34,346 bases of DNA from a virus (IMGVR_UViG_3300025704_000065:1-34346); one strand, 5' to 3'. Positions 1 to 9,470 are shown, numbered from the stretch's first letter. The notes: generated by a model not told the origin, from the sequence alone. Translations and numbers: made by a program.

Positions 1-83
1 ATACACGGGTTTTTAGGTCTTAAATATCAAGATTTAAAATTTTAATAAGTTAAATTATTAAATTATAGGTGATTATAAAAATA

Positions 84-103
84 AAATTAAATTAAATTAA
101 ATT
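84..103 (+). repeat. Four tandem copies of AAATT before the first gene
   Basis: The pentamer AAATT occurs four times without interruption and ends directly at the ATG of the first gene. The rest of the 103-base leader is also nearly pure A/T, and I see no Shine-Dalgarno sequence near the start. A/T-only leaders are usual for translation starts in Bacteroidetes. The repeat may act as an unstructured ribosome loading site or may be simple slippage. I could not identify a promoter in positions 1-83. Confidence 0.6.
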
Positions 104-346
104 ATGGCAAAAATTAAAGAACAGGAATTACAGTCAATTATTTCTCAACAACAAAAAGCTGATAGCATTATTACAAACTTAGGTTTGTTAGAGGCTAAAA
201 AACACGAGCTGTTACACACGTTTGCTCAAGTTAACGCGCAAATAGAGGATATTAAAAAAGACTTAGAAGCTACTTACGGTAATGTAAATATTGATTTACA
301 AACTGGTGAGTACACAGAAATTAAAGAAGATGAGCAAGATAATTAG
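104..346 (+). CDS. Small coiled-coil protein, unknown function
   Basis: This 80-residue, Glu/Lys/Gln-rich protein is predicted to be almost entirely helical. Residues 5-60 have coiled-coil character, with repeated Leu/Ile spacing between charged residues. The end contains a YGNVNIDLQTGEYTEI stretch, which resembles the ends of small proteins I recall from uncultured marine phages. It is the first gene of the packaging and virion block, and its stop overlaps the start of the next gene by 17 bases. There is no enzyme motif. A structural or scaffolding accessory role is possible, but the function is unknown. Confidence 0.75.
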   Translation: MAKIKEQELQSIISQQQKADSIITNLGLLEAKKHELLHTFAQVNAQIEDIKKDLEATYGNVNIDLQTGEYTEIKEDEQDN

Positions 347-557
347 AAAAATAAGTATTGGCTCAGATTATAAAAATGACGCCATGCACTACGCTGTTAA
401 TCAGTCTGTGTATGGTGGTCATATCATAAAAGCTATATTGCACGACGAAGCTGATGGTTCTTACAGTATTCATATTAAAAAGAATGATGAAGTATTACCT
501 TGGAAAAAGTTTAATTGCAACATGGCTATATCTGTTGAATACGATTTAGAGTATTAA
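330..557 (+). CDS. Small conserved phage protein, unknown function
   Basis: I place the start at the ATG at 330, inside the end of the previous gene, giving 75 residues. A longer in-frame version from 291 would overlap that gene much more and adds 13 residues that do not look conserved. The product starts MSKIIRKISIGSD and continues as a short mixed alpha/beta protein without transmembrane segments or catalytic motifs. It resembles a family of small proteins I recall next to terminase genes in uncultured marine phages, though no function is known. Its stop shares a base with the next start (TAATG), implying translational coupling. Confidence 0.7.
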   Translation: MSKIIRKISIGSDYKNDAMHYAVNQSVYGGHIIKAILHDEADGSYSIHIKKNDEVLPWKKFNCNMAISVEYDLEY

Positions 558-1162
558 TGAATAGCTTAGGTCAATTTATTATAAGACCTTTAAATGATAG
601 ATATAATAATCAAGTAAAGGTAGGCGATAAAAATCTTATTACTAATACAAGAGTAGAAGATTGGAGATCCGTTAGCAAAGAGGCTGTTGTTGTTTCAACA
701 CCTTCTGCTTTAAAAACAGATATAAAACCAGGTGATAAAGTAATAGTACATCACAACATATTTAGAAGATGGTACGACGTTAGAGGCGTAGAAAAAAACG
801 GTTCTACATTTTTTAAAGACAATATGTACTTTGCTAGTCCTGATCAAATATATATGTGTCAAGTAAACGGAGAGTGGCATACTAATATGCACTATTGTTT
901 CGTTGCACCTGTGATAGAAACAGATGTTTTAAAGGATCAAAAAGAAAAGGAACTTGTTGGTATACTAAAATACGGTAACAAGTCCTTAGAGGCGCTTAAA
1001 ATAACTCCAGGAGACTTAATAGGGTTTACACCTAACTCTGAGTTTGAGTTTGTTTTTGATAATAAGCGTTTATATTGTATGAAATCTAATGATATTGTAA
1101 TTAAGTATGAAGATAAAGGAAACGAAAAAGAATATTATCCTAGCTGGGCAAATAGCCGTTGA
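557..1162 (+). CDS. Two-lobed GroES-like co-chaperonin-related protein
   Basis: This 201-residue protein appears to hold two GroES-type (Cpn10) beta-barrel lobes in tandem. The first covers about residues 1-100 and includes EAVVVSTPSALKTDIKPGDK followed by VIVHHN, matching the GroES pattern of a valine-rich strand and then a KPGDKV turn. The second covers about residues 125-195 and includes ITPGDLIGFTPNSEFEFVFD followed by a terminal strand SNDIVIKYE, like the GroES ending before its last residues. Phages such as T4 (gp31) carry GroES analogues that help the host GroEL fold the capsid protein, so a chaperone role beside the terminase genes is plausible. The mobile loop that binds GroEL is not obvious. 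It could instead be a structural protein that borrowed the fold. Confidence 0.5.
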   Translation: MNSLGQFIIRPLNDRYNNQVKVGDKNLITNTRVEDWRSVSKEAVVVSTPSALKTDIKPGDKVIVHHNIFRRWYDVRGVEKNGSTFFKDNMYFASPDQIYMCQVNGEWHTNMHYCFVAPVIETDVLKDQKEKELVGILKYGNKSLEALKITPGDLIGFTPNSEFEFVFDNKRLYCMKSNDIVIKYEDKGNEKEYYPSWANSR

Positions 1163-1382
1163 AGAATTAATTAAAGTAGCTAAAGAGGCTATTGTAGATT
1201 CTGATGATGATATTTCTGCAGACAGATTAAAAAATGCTGCAGCAACAAAAAAGTTAGCTATATTTGATGCTTTTGAAATTTTACAAAGAATACAGGAAGA
1301 AGAAGATAAGTTAAACGAAAAACCTAAAGAAGAAAAGGAAGAAAAAGCTTTTAAGGGTTTTGCAGAACGTAGATCTAAATAA
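1107..1382 (+). CDS. Possible small terminase subunit
   Basis: This 91-residue helical protein overlaps the end of the previous gene by 56 bases and ends one base before the large terminase ATG. Residues 15-62 form two or three helices, including SADRLKNAAATKKLAIFDAF, and the tail is Glu/Lys-rich. Small terminase subunits are short helical DNA-recognition proteins usually encoded directly before the large subunit, so position and composition fit. There is no clear helix-turn-helix signature, so the assignment rests mainly on context. It could also be a conserved small protein of another kind. Confidence 0.45.
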   Translation: MKIKETKKNIILAGQIAVEELIKVAKEAIVDSDDDISADRLKNAAATKKLAIFDAFEILQRIQEEEDKLNEKPKEEKEEKAFKGFAERRSK

Positions 1383-1383
1383 G

Positions 1384-3609
1384 ATGTACAAGCAAACTTT
1401 ATATAGTGTAGAAGAAAACTACATCAAGCCTCAGGTAATAAAGCGAATGAATCGCTATAAAAAGTGGGAATATGGTTACAATGCTGATTATGACGTCGTG
1501 GTTATTAGCAAAACTGGAAAGATTGGAGAAATATATAATATCCAAAATCTTAGAATCGCTTTACCAGAAGCAACAAAAAATGTACAAAAACGTTCTGCTA
1601 AGAAAGAAGAACAATTCTGGGAGGCTTCAGAATATCCAAAAGAACTAACAAAAATAAAAAGTGTTTTTGATTGGGAAGATTATCCTTTAGATTTTAAAGA
1701 AAAATGGTTTGATTACATAGACCAGCAATTTACATACAGAGAAGAAGGTTTTTGGTTTTATAATAACGGTGAACCAACATATATTACAGGTACGCATTAT
1801 ATGTACTTGCAATGGACTAAAATTGACGTAGGGCATCCTGACTTTAGAGAATCAAATAGATTATTTTTTATATTTTGGGAAGCTTGTAAAGCTGATAGTA
1901 GAAGTTATGGAATGTGTTACCTTAAAAATAGACGTTCTGGTTTTTCTTTTATGTCATCATCTGAAACAGTTCACCAAGCAACTATGTCTAGTGATGCTAG
2001 GTTTGGTATACTTTCTAAATCAGGTAGCGATGCAAAAAAAATGTTTACAGACAAGGTAGTACCTATTTCCATTAACTACCCGTTTTTCTTTAAACCAATA
2101 CAAGACGGTATGGATCGTCCTAAAACAGAATTAGCGTATAGAGTACCTGCTAGTAAATTAACTAGAAAAAAATTAGGTTCTAAAGATAAGTTAGAAGAAA
2201 TTGTAGGACTAGATACTACGATTGACTGGAAAAACACAGGGGACAACTCTTATGATGGTGAAAAACTAAAGTTATTAGTTCATGATGAAAGTGGTAAATG
2301 GGAAAAGCCGGATAACATATTAAATAACTGGAGAGTTACAAAAACCTGTTTAAGATTAGGTAGAAAAGTTATAGGTAAGTGTATGATGGGATCAACATCA
2401 AATGCTTTAGAAAAAGGTGGTAATAATTTTAAAAGTTTATACAATGCCTCAGATGTTAAGAAAAGGAACCGCAATGGACAGACTAGCTCAGGATTATATT
2501 CTTTGTTCATACCTATGGAATGGAACTACGAAGGATTCATTGACACTTTTGGATTACCTGTATTCGACACTCCCGAAAAACCAGTCAAAGGAGTCGACGG
2601 AGAGTTAATAGATTATGGCGTAATAGAGCATTGGGAAAATGAAGTAGATGGTTTAAAGAACGATCAAGACGGATTAAACGAATACTACCGTCAGTTTCCA
2701 AGAACAGAAAAGCACGCTTTTAGAGATGAAGCTAAAGAGTCTATATTTAATCTTACTAAGATATATGAACAAGTAGACTATAATGAAGATTTAAAAAATA
2801 CAGCAGTAGTTACAACAGGTAGCTTTGCTTGGGAGAACGGAATGAAAGATACTAGAGTAGTATTTTACCCTAATAAAGACGGTAGATTTAAAATATCTTG
2901 GGTTCCTCCGAATAATCTTCAAAATCAGGTGATAATAAAGAATGGTGCTAAATACCCAGGAAACGAACATATGGGTGCGTTTGGGTGTGACAGCTACGAT
3001 ATATCAGGTACAGTAGATAAAAGAGGTTCTAACGGGGCTTTACATGGATTAACTAAATTCAGTATGGAAGATGCTCCGCCTAATTGTTTTTTCTTAGAGT
3101 ATATATCAAGACCGCAAACTGCTGAAATGTTTTTTGAAGATGTACTTATGGCTTGCGTGTTTTATGGTATGCCAATACTAGCAGAAAACAATAAACCTAG
3201 ATTACTGTATCATTTTAAAAGAAGAGGTTATAGAGGTTACAGTATGAACAGACCAGATAAAGTTTGGAATAAACTATCTGTAACAGAAAAAGAAATTGGA
3301 GGTATACCAAATTCAAGTGAAGATATAAAACAAGCTCATGCAGCTGCTATTGAATCTTATATAGAGACCCACGTTGGTTATTTAGGAGAAGGTTATGGGA
3401 ATATGTACATGCAAAGAACCTTAGAAGACTGGGCAAAGTTTAATATAAATAACAGAACAAAACACGATGCTTCTATAAGTTCGGGTTTAGCTATTATGGC
3501 TTGTAACAAAAACAGGTATACACCGGTAGCTACTAGGCAAAAAAGTAAAATATCTTTACCTTTTAAAAGATACGACAATAACGGATCTATTTCGAAAATA
3601 ATAAAATAA
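1384..3609 (+). CDS. Terminase large subunit (packaging ATPase-nuclease)
   Basis: This is the motor that cuts concatemeric phage DNA and pumps it into the prohead through the portal. I chose the ATG at 1384, one base after the previous stop, giving 741 residues; an in-frame TTG at 1360 would lie inside the upstream gene. A degenerate Walker A-like stretch KNRRSGFSF lies at residues 181-189, Walker B LLVHDE at 297-302 with catalytic Glu302, and the coupling motif around GSTSN at 336-340. The C-terminal half has a likely RNase H-type nuclease with acidic residues at FGCDSYD (Asp536 and Asp539) and a later AENNKPRLLYHFKRRGYRGY segment typical of phage terminases. The length is within the range for tailed-phage large terminases. 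The gene abuts the portal gene with no gap. Confidence 0.9.
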   Translation: MYKQTLYSVEENYIKPQVIKRMNRYKKWEYGYNADYDVVVISKTGKIGEIYNIQNLRIALPEATKNVQKRSAKKEEQFWEASEYPKELTKIKSVFDWEDYPLDFKEKWFDYIDQQFTYREEGFWFYNNGEPTYITGTHYMYLQWTKIDVGHPDFRESNRLFFIFWEACKADSRSYGMCYLKNRRSGFSFMSSSETVHQATMSSDARFGILSKSGSDAKKMFTDKVVPISINYPFFFKPIQDGMDRPKTELAYRVPASKLTRKKLGSKDKLEEIVGLDTTIDWKNTGDNSYDGEKLKLLVHDESGKWEKPDNILNNWRVTKTCLRLGRKVIGKCMMGSTSNALEKGGNNFKSLYNASDVKKRNRNGQTSSGLYSLFIPMEWNYEGFIDTFGLPVFDTPEKPVKGVDGELIDYGVIEHWENEVDGLKNDQDGLNEYYRQFPRTEKHAFRDEAKESIFNLTKIYEQVDYNEDLKNTAVVTTGSFAWENGMKDTRVVFYPNKDGRFKISWVPPNNLQNQVIIKNGAKYPGNEHMGAFGCDSYDISGTVDKRGSNGALHGLTKFSMEDAPPNCFFLEYISRPQTAEMFFEDVLMACVFYGMPILAENNKPRLLYHFKRRGYRGYSMNRPDKVWNKLSVTEKEIGGIPNSSEDIKQAHAAAIESYIETHVGYLGEGYGNMYMQRTLEDWAKFNINNRTKHDASISSGLAIMACNKNRYTPVATRQKSKISLPFKRYDNNGSISKIIK

Positions 3610-6015
3610 ATGATAGAAACTAATTACAATAGCTCGTTTCCTACACAAACTGTTAGCGATGAAGAAAAGGCTAGTTTAGAGTATGGATTAAGAGTAGCTA
3701 GAGCAATAGAGCACGAATGGTTCGGAGGTTCTAGATCTTCCAATAACAGGTTTTCGTCGAACTATGCTAGATTTCATCAGCTTAGATTATACTCTAGAGG
3801 TGAGCAGTCCATTCAAAAATATAAAGATGAATTGTCAATAAACGGCGATTTATCTTACTTGAATTTAGATTGGAAACCTGTACCAGTAATACCTAAGTTT
3901 GTAGATATAGTAGTTAATGGTATATCACAAAAAAATTACGATATAAAAGCATTTGCTCAAGATCCTGAATCTAATAAACAAAGAACAGAATACGTATCGG
4001 CCATTGTTGCGGATATGAATACTAGAGAATTCAACGAAAGTATGATGTCTCAATTAGGTATGGATACTTACAACGTAGAAGATCCTTCTATGCTACCTGA
4101 AAATGAAAATCAACTTTCATTATATATGCAGCTTGACTATAAGCAGAATATAGAAATAGCTCAAGAAGAAGTAATAAATACTGTGTTAGATACTAATAAG
4201 TATACTTTAACAAAGCGTAGATTAAATTATGATTTAACTACTATAGGTATTGCAGCAACTAAAACTAATTTTAATAAAGCAGAAGGTATAACTATTGATT
4301 ATGTAGACCCTGCTAATTTAGTTTATTCATACACTGAAGACCCTAACTTTGGAGATCTTTATTATGTAGGTGAATCAAAAGAAGTTACTCTTGCTGAAAT
4401 TAAAAAAGAGTTTCCTCATCTTGGTAACGAGGAAATGAAAGAAATTGAAAAAATGGCAGGTTCGCGTGATTATACCACGGGGTATAGTAGTCATGACGAT
4501 AATAAAGTAGGTTTAGTATATTTTGAATACAAAACTTACAGAAACCAAGTTTTTAAAATTAAAAAAACAGATCAAGGTTTAGAAAAAGCAATTGAAAAAA
4601 CAGATGAGTTTAATCCCCCAGAAAATGATACGTTTAAAAAAGTATCAAGAACTATAGAGGTTATATATTCAGGTGTAAAAGTTTTAGGTTATAATAAAAT
4701 GCTTAAATGGGAACTTGCTGAAAATATGACAAGACCATTTGCCGATACAACTAAAGTTTCTATGAACTACTCTATTTGCGCACCTAGAATGTACAAAGGT
4801 AAAATTGAATCTTTAGTAAGCCGTATTACAGGTTTTGCAGATATGATTCAACTGACTCATTTGAAGTTGCAGCAAGTAATGGCTAAGATAGTTCCAGACG
4901 GGGTATTCTTAGATATGGACGGTTTAGCAGAAGTTGATTTAGGTAATGGAACCTCGTACAGTCCAGCGGAAGCATTGAATATGTATTTTCAAACCGGTAG
5001 TGTTGTAGGTAGATCACTTACGCAAGATGGAGATATGAACAGAGGTAAAATACCAGTTCAACAATTAACGTCGTCTTCAGGCCAAGGAAAAATAGCATCT
5101 TTAATTAATACGTATCAATATTACTTACAGATGATTAGAGACGTAACTGGTTTAAATGAAGCGAGAGATGGAAGTACTCCAGATAAAAACGCTTTAGTAG
5201 GGCTGCAAAAGATGGCTGCTAATCAATCAAACGTTGCTACAAGACATATATTACAAGCTAGTTTATATTTAACTCTTAAAACTTGTGAAAACATATCTTT
5301 AAAAGTAGCTGATGTAATAGAGTTTCCTTTAACTAGACAATCGATAGAATCAAGTATTTCCGTTTACAATGCTGAAATATTAAAAGAAATTGTAGATTTA
5401 AACCTTCACGACTTTGGAATCTTTTTAGAACTAGAACCAGACGAAGAAGAAAAACAGCAGTTAGAACAAAACATACAGGTTGCGTTACAGGCTGGTGGAA
5501 TTAACTTAGAAGATGCTATTGATATCAGACAAATAAAAAACATTAAGTTAGCTAACGAGTCTATTAAATTTAAAAGAAAGAAAAAAGAAGAAGCAGATAG
5601 AGCGGCTCAGCAAGCTAATATACAAGCGCAAGCGCAAGCAAACGCACAGGCATCAGAGGCAGCGGCTATGGCGGAAGTGCAAAAACAGCAAGCGCTAGCA
5701 CAGACTAAAATACAAATAGAGCAATCAAAATCTCAATTTGATATTCAAAAACTACAACAAGAAGCTGAAATTAAAAAGCAATTAATGGAAGTTGAATTCC
5801 AATACAATATGCGTTTAGCAGAAGCTAATTCTGGTGTAAAAAAAGAAAACGAAAAATATAAAGAAGATCGTAAAGACGATAGAACAAAAATACAAGCAAC
5901 TCAACAAAGCGAGTTAATTGATCAAAGAAAAAATGATTCTTTACCAAAGAATTTTGAATCTGCAGGGTTTGACAACCTCGGTGGATTTGGCCTAGAGCAA
6001 TTTGAACCTAGGTGA
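3610..6015 (+). CDS. Portal protein with long C-terminal coiled coil
   Basis: This 801-residue protein is encoded immediately after the terminase, the standard portal position. The dodecameric portal forms the DNA channel at one capsid vertex. Residues 1-640 are a mixed fold including the helix YMQLDYKQNIEIAQEE, which I recall from portals of crAss-like and marine flavobacterial phages. From about residue 653 to 780 it becomes a Gln/Ala/Lys/Glu-rich coiled coil (KRKKKEEADRAAQQAN and onwards), which could form the inner barrel of P22-type portals that projects into the capsid. The ATG begins directly after the terminase TAA. Identification rests on position, size and recalled motifs. Confidence 0.85.
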   Translation: MIETNYNSSFPTQTVSDEEKASLEYGLRVARAIEHEWFGGSRSSNNRFSSNYARFHQLRLYSRGEQSIQKYKDELSINGDLSYLNLDWKPVPVIPKFVDIVVNGISQKNYDIKAFAQDPESNKQRTEYVSAIVADMNTREFNESMMSQLGMDTYNVEDPSMLPENENQLSLYMQLDYKQNIEIAQEEVINTVLDTNKYTLTKRRLNYDLTTIGIAATKTNFNKAEGITIDYVDPANLVYSYTEDPNFGDLYYVGESKEVTLAEIKKEFPHLGNEEMKEIEKMAGSRDYTTGYSSHDDNKVGLVYFEYKTYRNQVFKIKKTDQGLEKAIEKTDEFNPPENDTFKKVSRTIEVIYSGVKVLGYNKMLKWELAENMTRPFADTTKVSMNYSICAPRMYKGKIESLVSRITGFADMIQLTHLKLQQVMAKIVPDGVFLDMDGLAEVDLGNGTSYSPAEALNMYFQTGSVVGRSLTQDGDMNRGKIPVQQLTSSSGQGKIASLINTYQYYLQMIRDVTGLNEARDGSTPDKNALVGLQKMAANQSNVATRHILQASLYLTLKTCENISLKVADVIEFPLTRQSIESSISVYNAEILKEIVDLNLHDFGIFLELEPDEEEKQQLEQNIQVALQAGGINLEDAIDIRQIKNIKLANESIKFKRKKKEEADRAAQQANIQAQAQANAQASEAAAMAEVQKQQALAQTKIQIEQSKSQFDIQKLQQEAEIKKQLMEVEFQYNMRLAEANSGVKKENEKYKEDRKDDRTKIQATQQSELIDQRKNDSLPKNFESAGFDNLGGFGLEQFEPR

Positions 6016-6046
6016 TAACTATTTACTAATTTTATAATATTATATC

Positions 6047-7156
6047 ATGTCAGACACAATTAAAGTGGATCTTAGAGAAGGTCCTAAAACAGTTGAAGAT
6101 AACGTTACTAAAGTAGATTTATCTAAAACAGAAAAAACAGAAACAGATGCCGTTCAAGAGCAAACAACAGATGAAGCTGTGCTTCAAAATGAAAAACCCG
6201 AAGTGGGATTGCAAGAAGTGGTTGAAGAAAACAAACAAGAAGATACTGAAGAAGTAATTACAATAGGTGAAGTTACTGAAGAAACAGTTGAAGAAAAAGA
6301 AATACAACAAGTAATAGAGTCTACGCCTAAAGCTGATTTACCTGAAAACGTAGAAAAGCTAGTTGACTTTATGAAAGAAACTGGTGGAACATTACAGGAT
6401 TACGTTAGGTTAAACGCTGATTATAGTAATGTAGATTCAGATACATTGTTAACAGAATATTACAAACAAACAAAGTCACATTTAGACGCTGCTGAAATTG
6501 ATTTTTTAATGGAAGACAGTTTTGAATTTGACGAAGAAATAGATGAGGAGCGAGACATCCGCAAAAAGAAACTCGCAAAAAAAGAAGAGGTTGCAAAAGC
6601 GAAAAAGTTTTTAGAAGGTCTGAAAGACAAATATTACTCGGAAATCAAGTTGAGACCGGGTATGTCACTAGAACAGAAAGAAGCTTCAGAGTTTTTCAAT
6701 CGATACAATGAGAATCAGAAAGTAGCTGAGCAACAGCATTCTGCGTTTAAAGAAAGCACTAAACAAATGTTTTCACAAGATTTCAAAGGTTTTGATTTCA
6801 AATTAGGTGAAAAAACATTTAGATATGGTATTCAAAATGTAGAAAAAGTTGCAGACAACCAATCAAACATTAATAACCTTATTGGGAAGTTCCTAAATGA
6901 CAAAGGTGAAGTAACGGATACGAAAGGTTATCACAAAGCTATTTATGCTGCTGAAAATGTAGATACTATTGCAAAACACTTTTATGAGCAAGGCAAGGCT
7001 GATGCAGTAAAAGACGTAGTTGCAAAATCTAAAAATACAAGCTTAGAAGCGAGGTCGACGGCGCCTTCTGAAGTTACTGTTGGTGGATTTAAAGTACGAG
7101 CAATAAGCGGTGTTGATTCTTCAAAATTAAAGATTAAAAAAACATTTAACAATTAA
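6047..7156 (+). CDS. Acidic scaffold-like protein
   Basis: This 369-residue protein lies between portal and major capsid genes, where scaffolding proteins are usually encoded. Residues 1-110 are extremely rich in Glu, Asp, Thr, Val and Lys and probably disordered. Residues 150-240 are charged and helical, and the end is basic (KLKIKKTFNN), which could bind the inner capsid face. Scaffold proteins direct prohead assembly and then leave or are degraded. No protease motif is seen here. The identification comes from position and composition only, because scaffolds are poorly conserved. Confidence 0.65.
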   Translation: MSDTIKVDLREGPKTVEDNVTKVDLSKTEKTETDAVQEQTTDEAVLQNEKPEVGLQEVVEENKQEDTEEVITIGEVTEETVEEKEIQQVIESTPKADLPENVEKLVDFMKETGGTLQDYVRLNADYSNVDSDTLLTEYYKQTKSHLDAAEIDFLMEDSFEFDEEIDEERDIRKKKLAKKEEVAKAKKFLEGLKDKYYSEIKLRPGMSLEQKEASEFFNRYNENQKVAEQQHSAFKESTKQMFSQDFKGFDFKLGEKTFRYGIQNVEKVADNQSNINNLIGKFLNDKGEVTDTKGYHKAIYAAENVDTIAKHFYEQGKADAVKDVVAKSKNTSLEARSTAPSEVTVGGFKVRAISGVDSSKLKIKKTFNN

Positions 7157-7175
7157 ACATTAAAAACATTTTATT

Positions 7176-8552
7176 ATGGCATTAACAGGTGGAACAGGCT
7201 TAACGCCTTTCGCAAAAAAATCGGTATTATCAACAAACTATATCGACTTTACAAGTGCTGACGCAAACAGTGCAAACTGGGCGCAGCAATACATTCCAGA
7301 AGTATACGAAGCAGAAGTTGAAAGATTCGGAAATCGTACTATTGGAGGATTTTTAAAAATGGTAGGAGCTGAAATTCCTATGACTTCTGATCAAGTTGTT
7401 TGGTCTGAACAAAACAGATTACACGTTTCTTACGAAGGTTTAACCCTTACCGCTGGTGGAGCTTTAGGTGCATTACCTGCTACAAACGTTTTAGCTGAAG
7501 GTCAAACTATTTTGGTTATTAAAGCTGACGGAAGTGCTTCCGCAAAAGCTTATATATCAGCAACACCTACTTCAACAACCGCTACAATTCACGGTTACTC
7601 TTTGAGTGACTCTGAAATTCACGCTTTAGTTGGGGCAACTGGAGTAAAAGTATTTGTTTACGGATCTGAATACAAAAAAGGAACTGATACTACTGCTGTA
7701 TCTGTAGAGCCTTCTTTCACTCAGTTTTCTAACAAGCCAATCATCATTAAAGACAAGTATGAAGTAAGTGGATCTGACGCGTCTCAAATTGGATGGGTAG
7801 AAGTAACTACTGAAGGAGGAGACTCTGGATACTTATGGTACTTAAAAGGTGAAGGAGAAACTCGTTTACGTTTTGAAGACTATTTAGAAATGGCTGTAAT
7901 TGAAGGAGAAAAAAAATCAGGTAACGGAGATGTTCCAACTGGAATTGAAGGTACTGAAGGTTTATTTTCTGCTGTATCTAGTAGAGGACAAGTTGACAAC
8001 GCATACGCTGGAAACTTAACTGACTTTGACAACATTCTTAAAGGATTAGATAAAGAGGGAGCTATTGAAGAGAACATGTTATTCTTAAATAGAGTTACTG
8101 CTTTGGCTTTTGATGATATGCTAGCTGGATTAGACGGTGGTAACACTGGTGCTGGATCTGCTTACGGTGTATTTAACAACTCTGAGCAAATGGCATTAAA
8201 CTTAGGTTTCTCTGGATTCAGAAGAGGTTCTTATGACTTCTACAAAACTGACTGGAAATACTTAAACGATGCTTCTACAAGAGGAATCGCTGCTGATGCA
8301 AGCATCAACGGTATTCTTGTACCTGCTGGAACTTCAACTGTATATGACCAATCGCTAGGACAGAACATCAGACGTCCATTCTTACACGTACGTTATAGAG
8401 CTTCTGAAGCTGACGACAGAAGAATGAAGTCTTGGTTAACTGGATCAGTTGGTGGAGCTGCTACATCTTCTTTAGATGCAATGGAAGTTCACTTCTTATC
8501 TGAAAGATGTTTATGTGTACAAGGTGCTAACAACTTTGTATTATTCACATAG
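7176..8552 (+). CDS. Major capsid protein
   Basis: This 458-residue protein should build the icosahedral shell. It follows the scaffold-like gene and precedes a hairpin. The segment PIIIKDKYEVSGSDASQIGW (about residues 188-207) and the following LWYLKGEGETRLRFEDYLEM are features I recall from capsid proteins of crAss-like and marine flavobacterial podoviruses with an HK97-type fold; the long first beta-rich portion may contain an inserted domain. Codon choice differs from neighbours: TTC, TAC, AAC, GAC, GGA and GCT are preferred where flanking genes use TTT, TAT and AAT, as expected for a very highly expressed gene. Confidence 0.87.
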   Translation: MALTGGTGLTPFAKKSVLSTNYIDFTSADANSANWAQQYIPEVYEAEVERFGNRTIGGFLKMVGAEIPMTSDQVVWSEQNRLHVSYEGLTLTAGGALGALPATNVLAEGQTILVIKADGSASAKAYISATPTSTTATIHGYSLSDSEIHALVGATGVKVFVYGSEYKKGTDTTAVSVEPSFTQFSNKPIIIKDKYEVSGSDASQIGWVEVTTEGGDSGYLWYLKGEGETRLRFEDYLEMAVIEGEKKSGNGDVPTGIEGTEGLFSAVSSRGQVDNAYAGNLTDFDNILKGLDKEGAIEENMLFLNRVTALAFDDMLAGLDGGNTGAGSAYGVFNNSEQMALNLGFSGFRRGSYDFYKTDWKYLNDASTRGIAADASINGILVPAGTSTVYDQSLGQNIRRPFLHVRYRASEADDRRMKSWLTGSVGGAATSSLDAMEVHFLSERCLCVQGANNFVLFT

Positions 8553-8575
8553 TAAAGAGTATATTATTGTAATTT

Positions 8576-8602
8576 TTACCCTCGTATAATTTACGGGGGT
8601 AA
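8576..8602 (+). terminator. Hairpin after the major capsid gene
   Basis: An 11-base-pair stem, TTACCCTCGTA paired with TACGGGGGTAA, encloses a five-base loop TAATT. One pair is a G-U wobble. It sits 24 bases after the capsid stop and is followed by a C/T-rich but not purely T tract, so it is more likely a partial terminator or 3' stabilising hairpin than a full stop. It would raise capsid transcript abundance relative to downstream tail genes. Confidence 0.7.
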
Positions 8603-8639
8603 CTATTACTTTTATTAAATTATTAAATCTTATTATATT

Positions 8640-9470
8640 ATGGCTAAACAAGCTACAGCAAAAAAAGTAGAGGTTGCACCTCAACCAATAGTAGAAACTA
8701 AAAAAGTATCTACACCAGTACAGCCCGCAAAACCAAAGTGGGAAATAAAAGACAGAAGCTATTACTTAGCTGGAAATCAAGAACCTTTAACGTTTAGGCT
8801 TAAAGCTAGGCATTCAAGGTTAAAACCTTTGCTTTATTTTGATGAAGAGCAAGGTGTTCAAAAAGAAATTAGATATGCGACTAACCAGCAATCTCCATTT
8901 GTACAAGATCAAAACGGAGAAGCTACGTTAGGGCAAATTGTTTTTGAAAGCGGTATATTAACTGTACCTAAACAAAAGCAAAATTTACAAAAATTACTAT
9001 CATTATATCACCCTGATTTAAACAAAAAGTATTATGAGTTTGATGCACAGGAAGTGGCTAAAGATGATTTAGAAGATTTAGAACTTGAGTTCGATGCAAT
9101 TTCAGCTGCAAGAACAATGGACATTGATCAAGCGGAAGCGATATTACGAGTTGAAAAAGGCTCTGAAGTATCTTCTATGAGTTCTAAAGAAATAAAAAGA
9201 GATTTATATATATTTGCTAAAAGTAATCCAGGTTTGTTCATAGAATTAGCTAATGACGATAACGTTCATTTACGTAACGTAGCTATTAAAGCAACAGAGA
9301 CTGGTATCATAACTTTAAGTGGAGATAATAGAACATTTAACTGGGCTAGTAACAACAGAAAGTTAATGACTGTTCCTTTTGATGAAAACCCTTATTCTGC
9401 TATGGCTGCTTTCTTTAAAACCGATGAAGGTATTGAAGTTTTGAAGTCAATAGAGAAAAAACTAAACTAA
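8640..9470 (+). CDS. Head-associated structural protein, unknown function
   Basis: This 276-residue soluble protein stands alone between two hairpins, after the capsid gene and before the head-tail ring genes. Residues 1-35 are Ala/Lys/Val/Pro-rich and probably flexible. Residues 36-105 look like a beta-rich domain (KWEIKDRSYYLAGNQEPLTF onward), 120-200 is helical, and 205-240 has several short strands. No enzymatic motif or membrane segment is visible. Proteins in this position are commonly decoration, head completion or capsid-lining proteins. A virion role follows from context alone. Confidence 0.7.
   Translation: MAKQATAKKVEVAPQPIVETKKVSTPVQPAKPKWEIKDRSYYLAGNQEPLTFRLKARHSRLKPLLYFDEEQGVQKEIRYATNQQSPFVQDQNGEATLGQIVFESGILTVPKQKQNLQKLLSLYHPDLNKKYYEFDAQEVAKDDLEDLELEFDAISAARTMDIDQAEAILRVEKGSEVSSMSSKEIKRDLYIFAKSNPGLFIELANDDNVHLRNVAIKATETGIITLSGDNRTFNWASNNRKLMTVPFDENPYSAMAAFFKTDEGIEVLKSIEKKLN

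Noticed and set aside
1360-1383. TTG start for the large terminase
   Set aside because: It lies inside the upstream gene, while the ATG at 1384 follows that gene's stop by one base.
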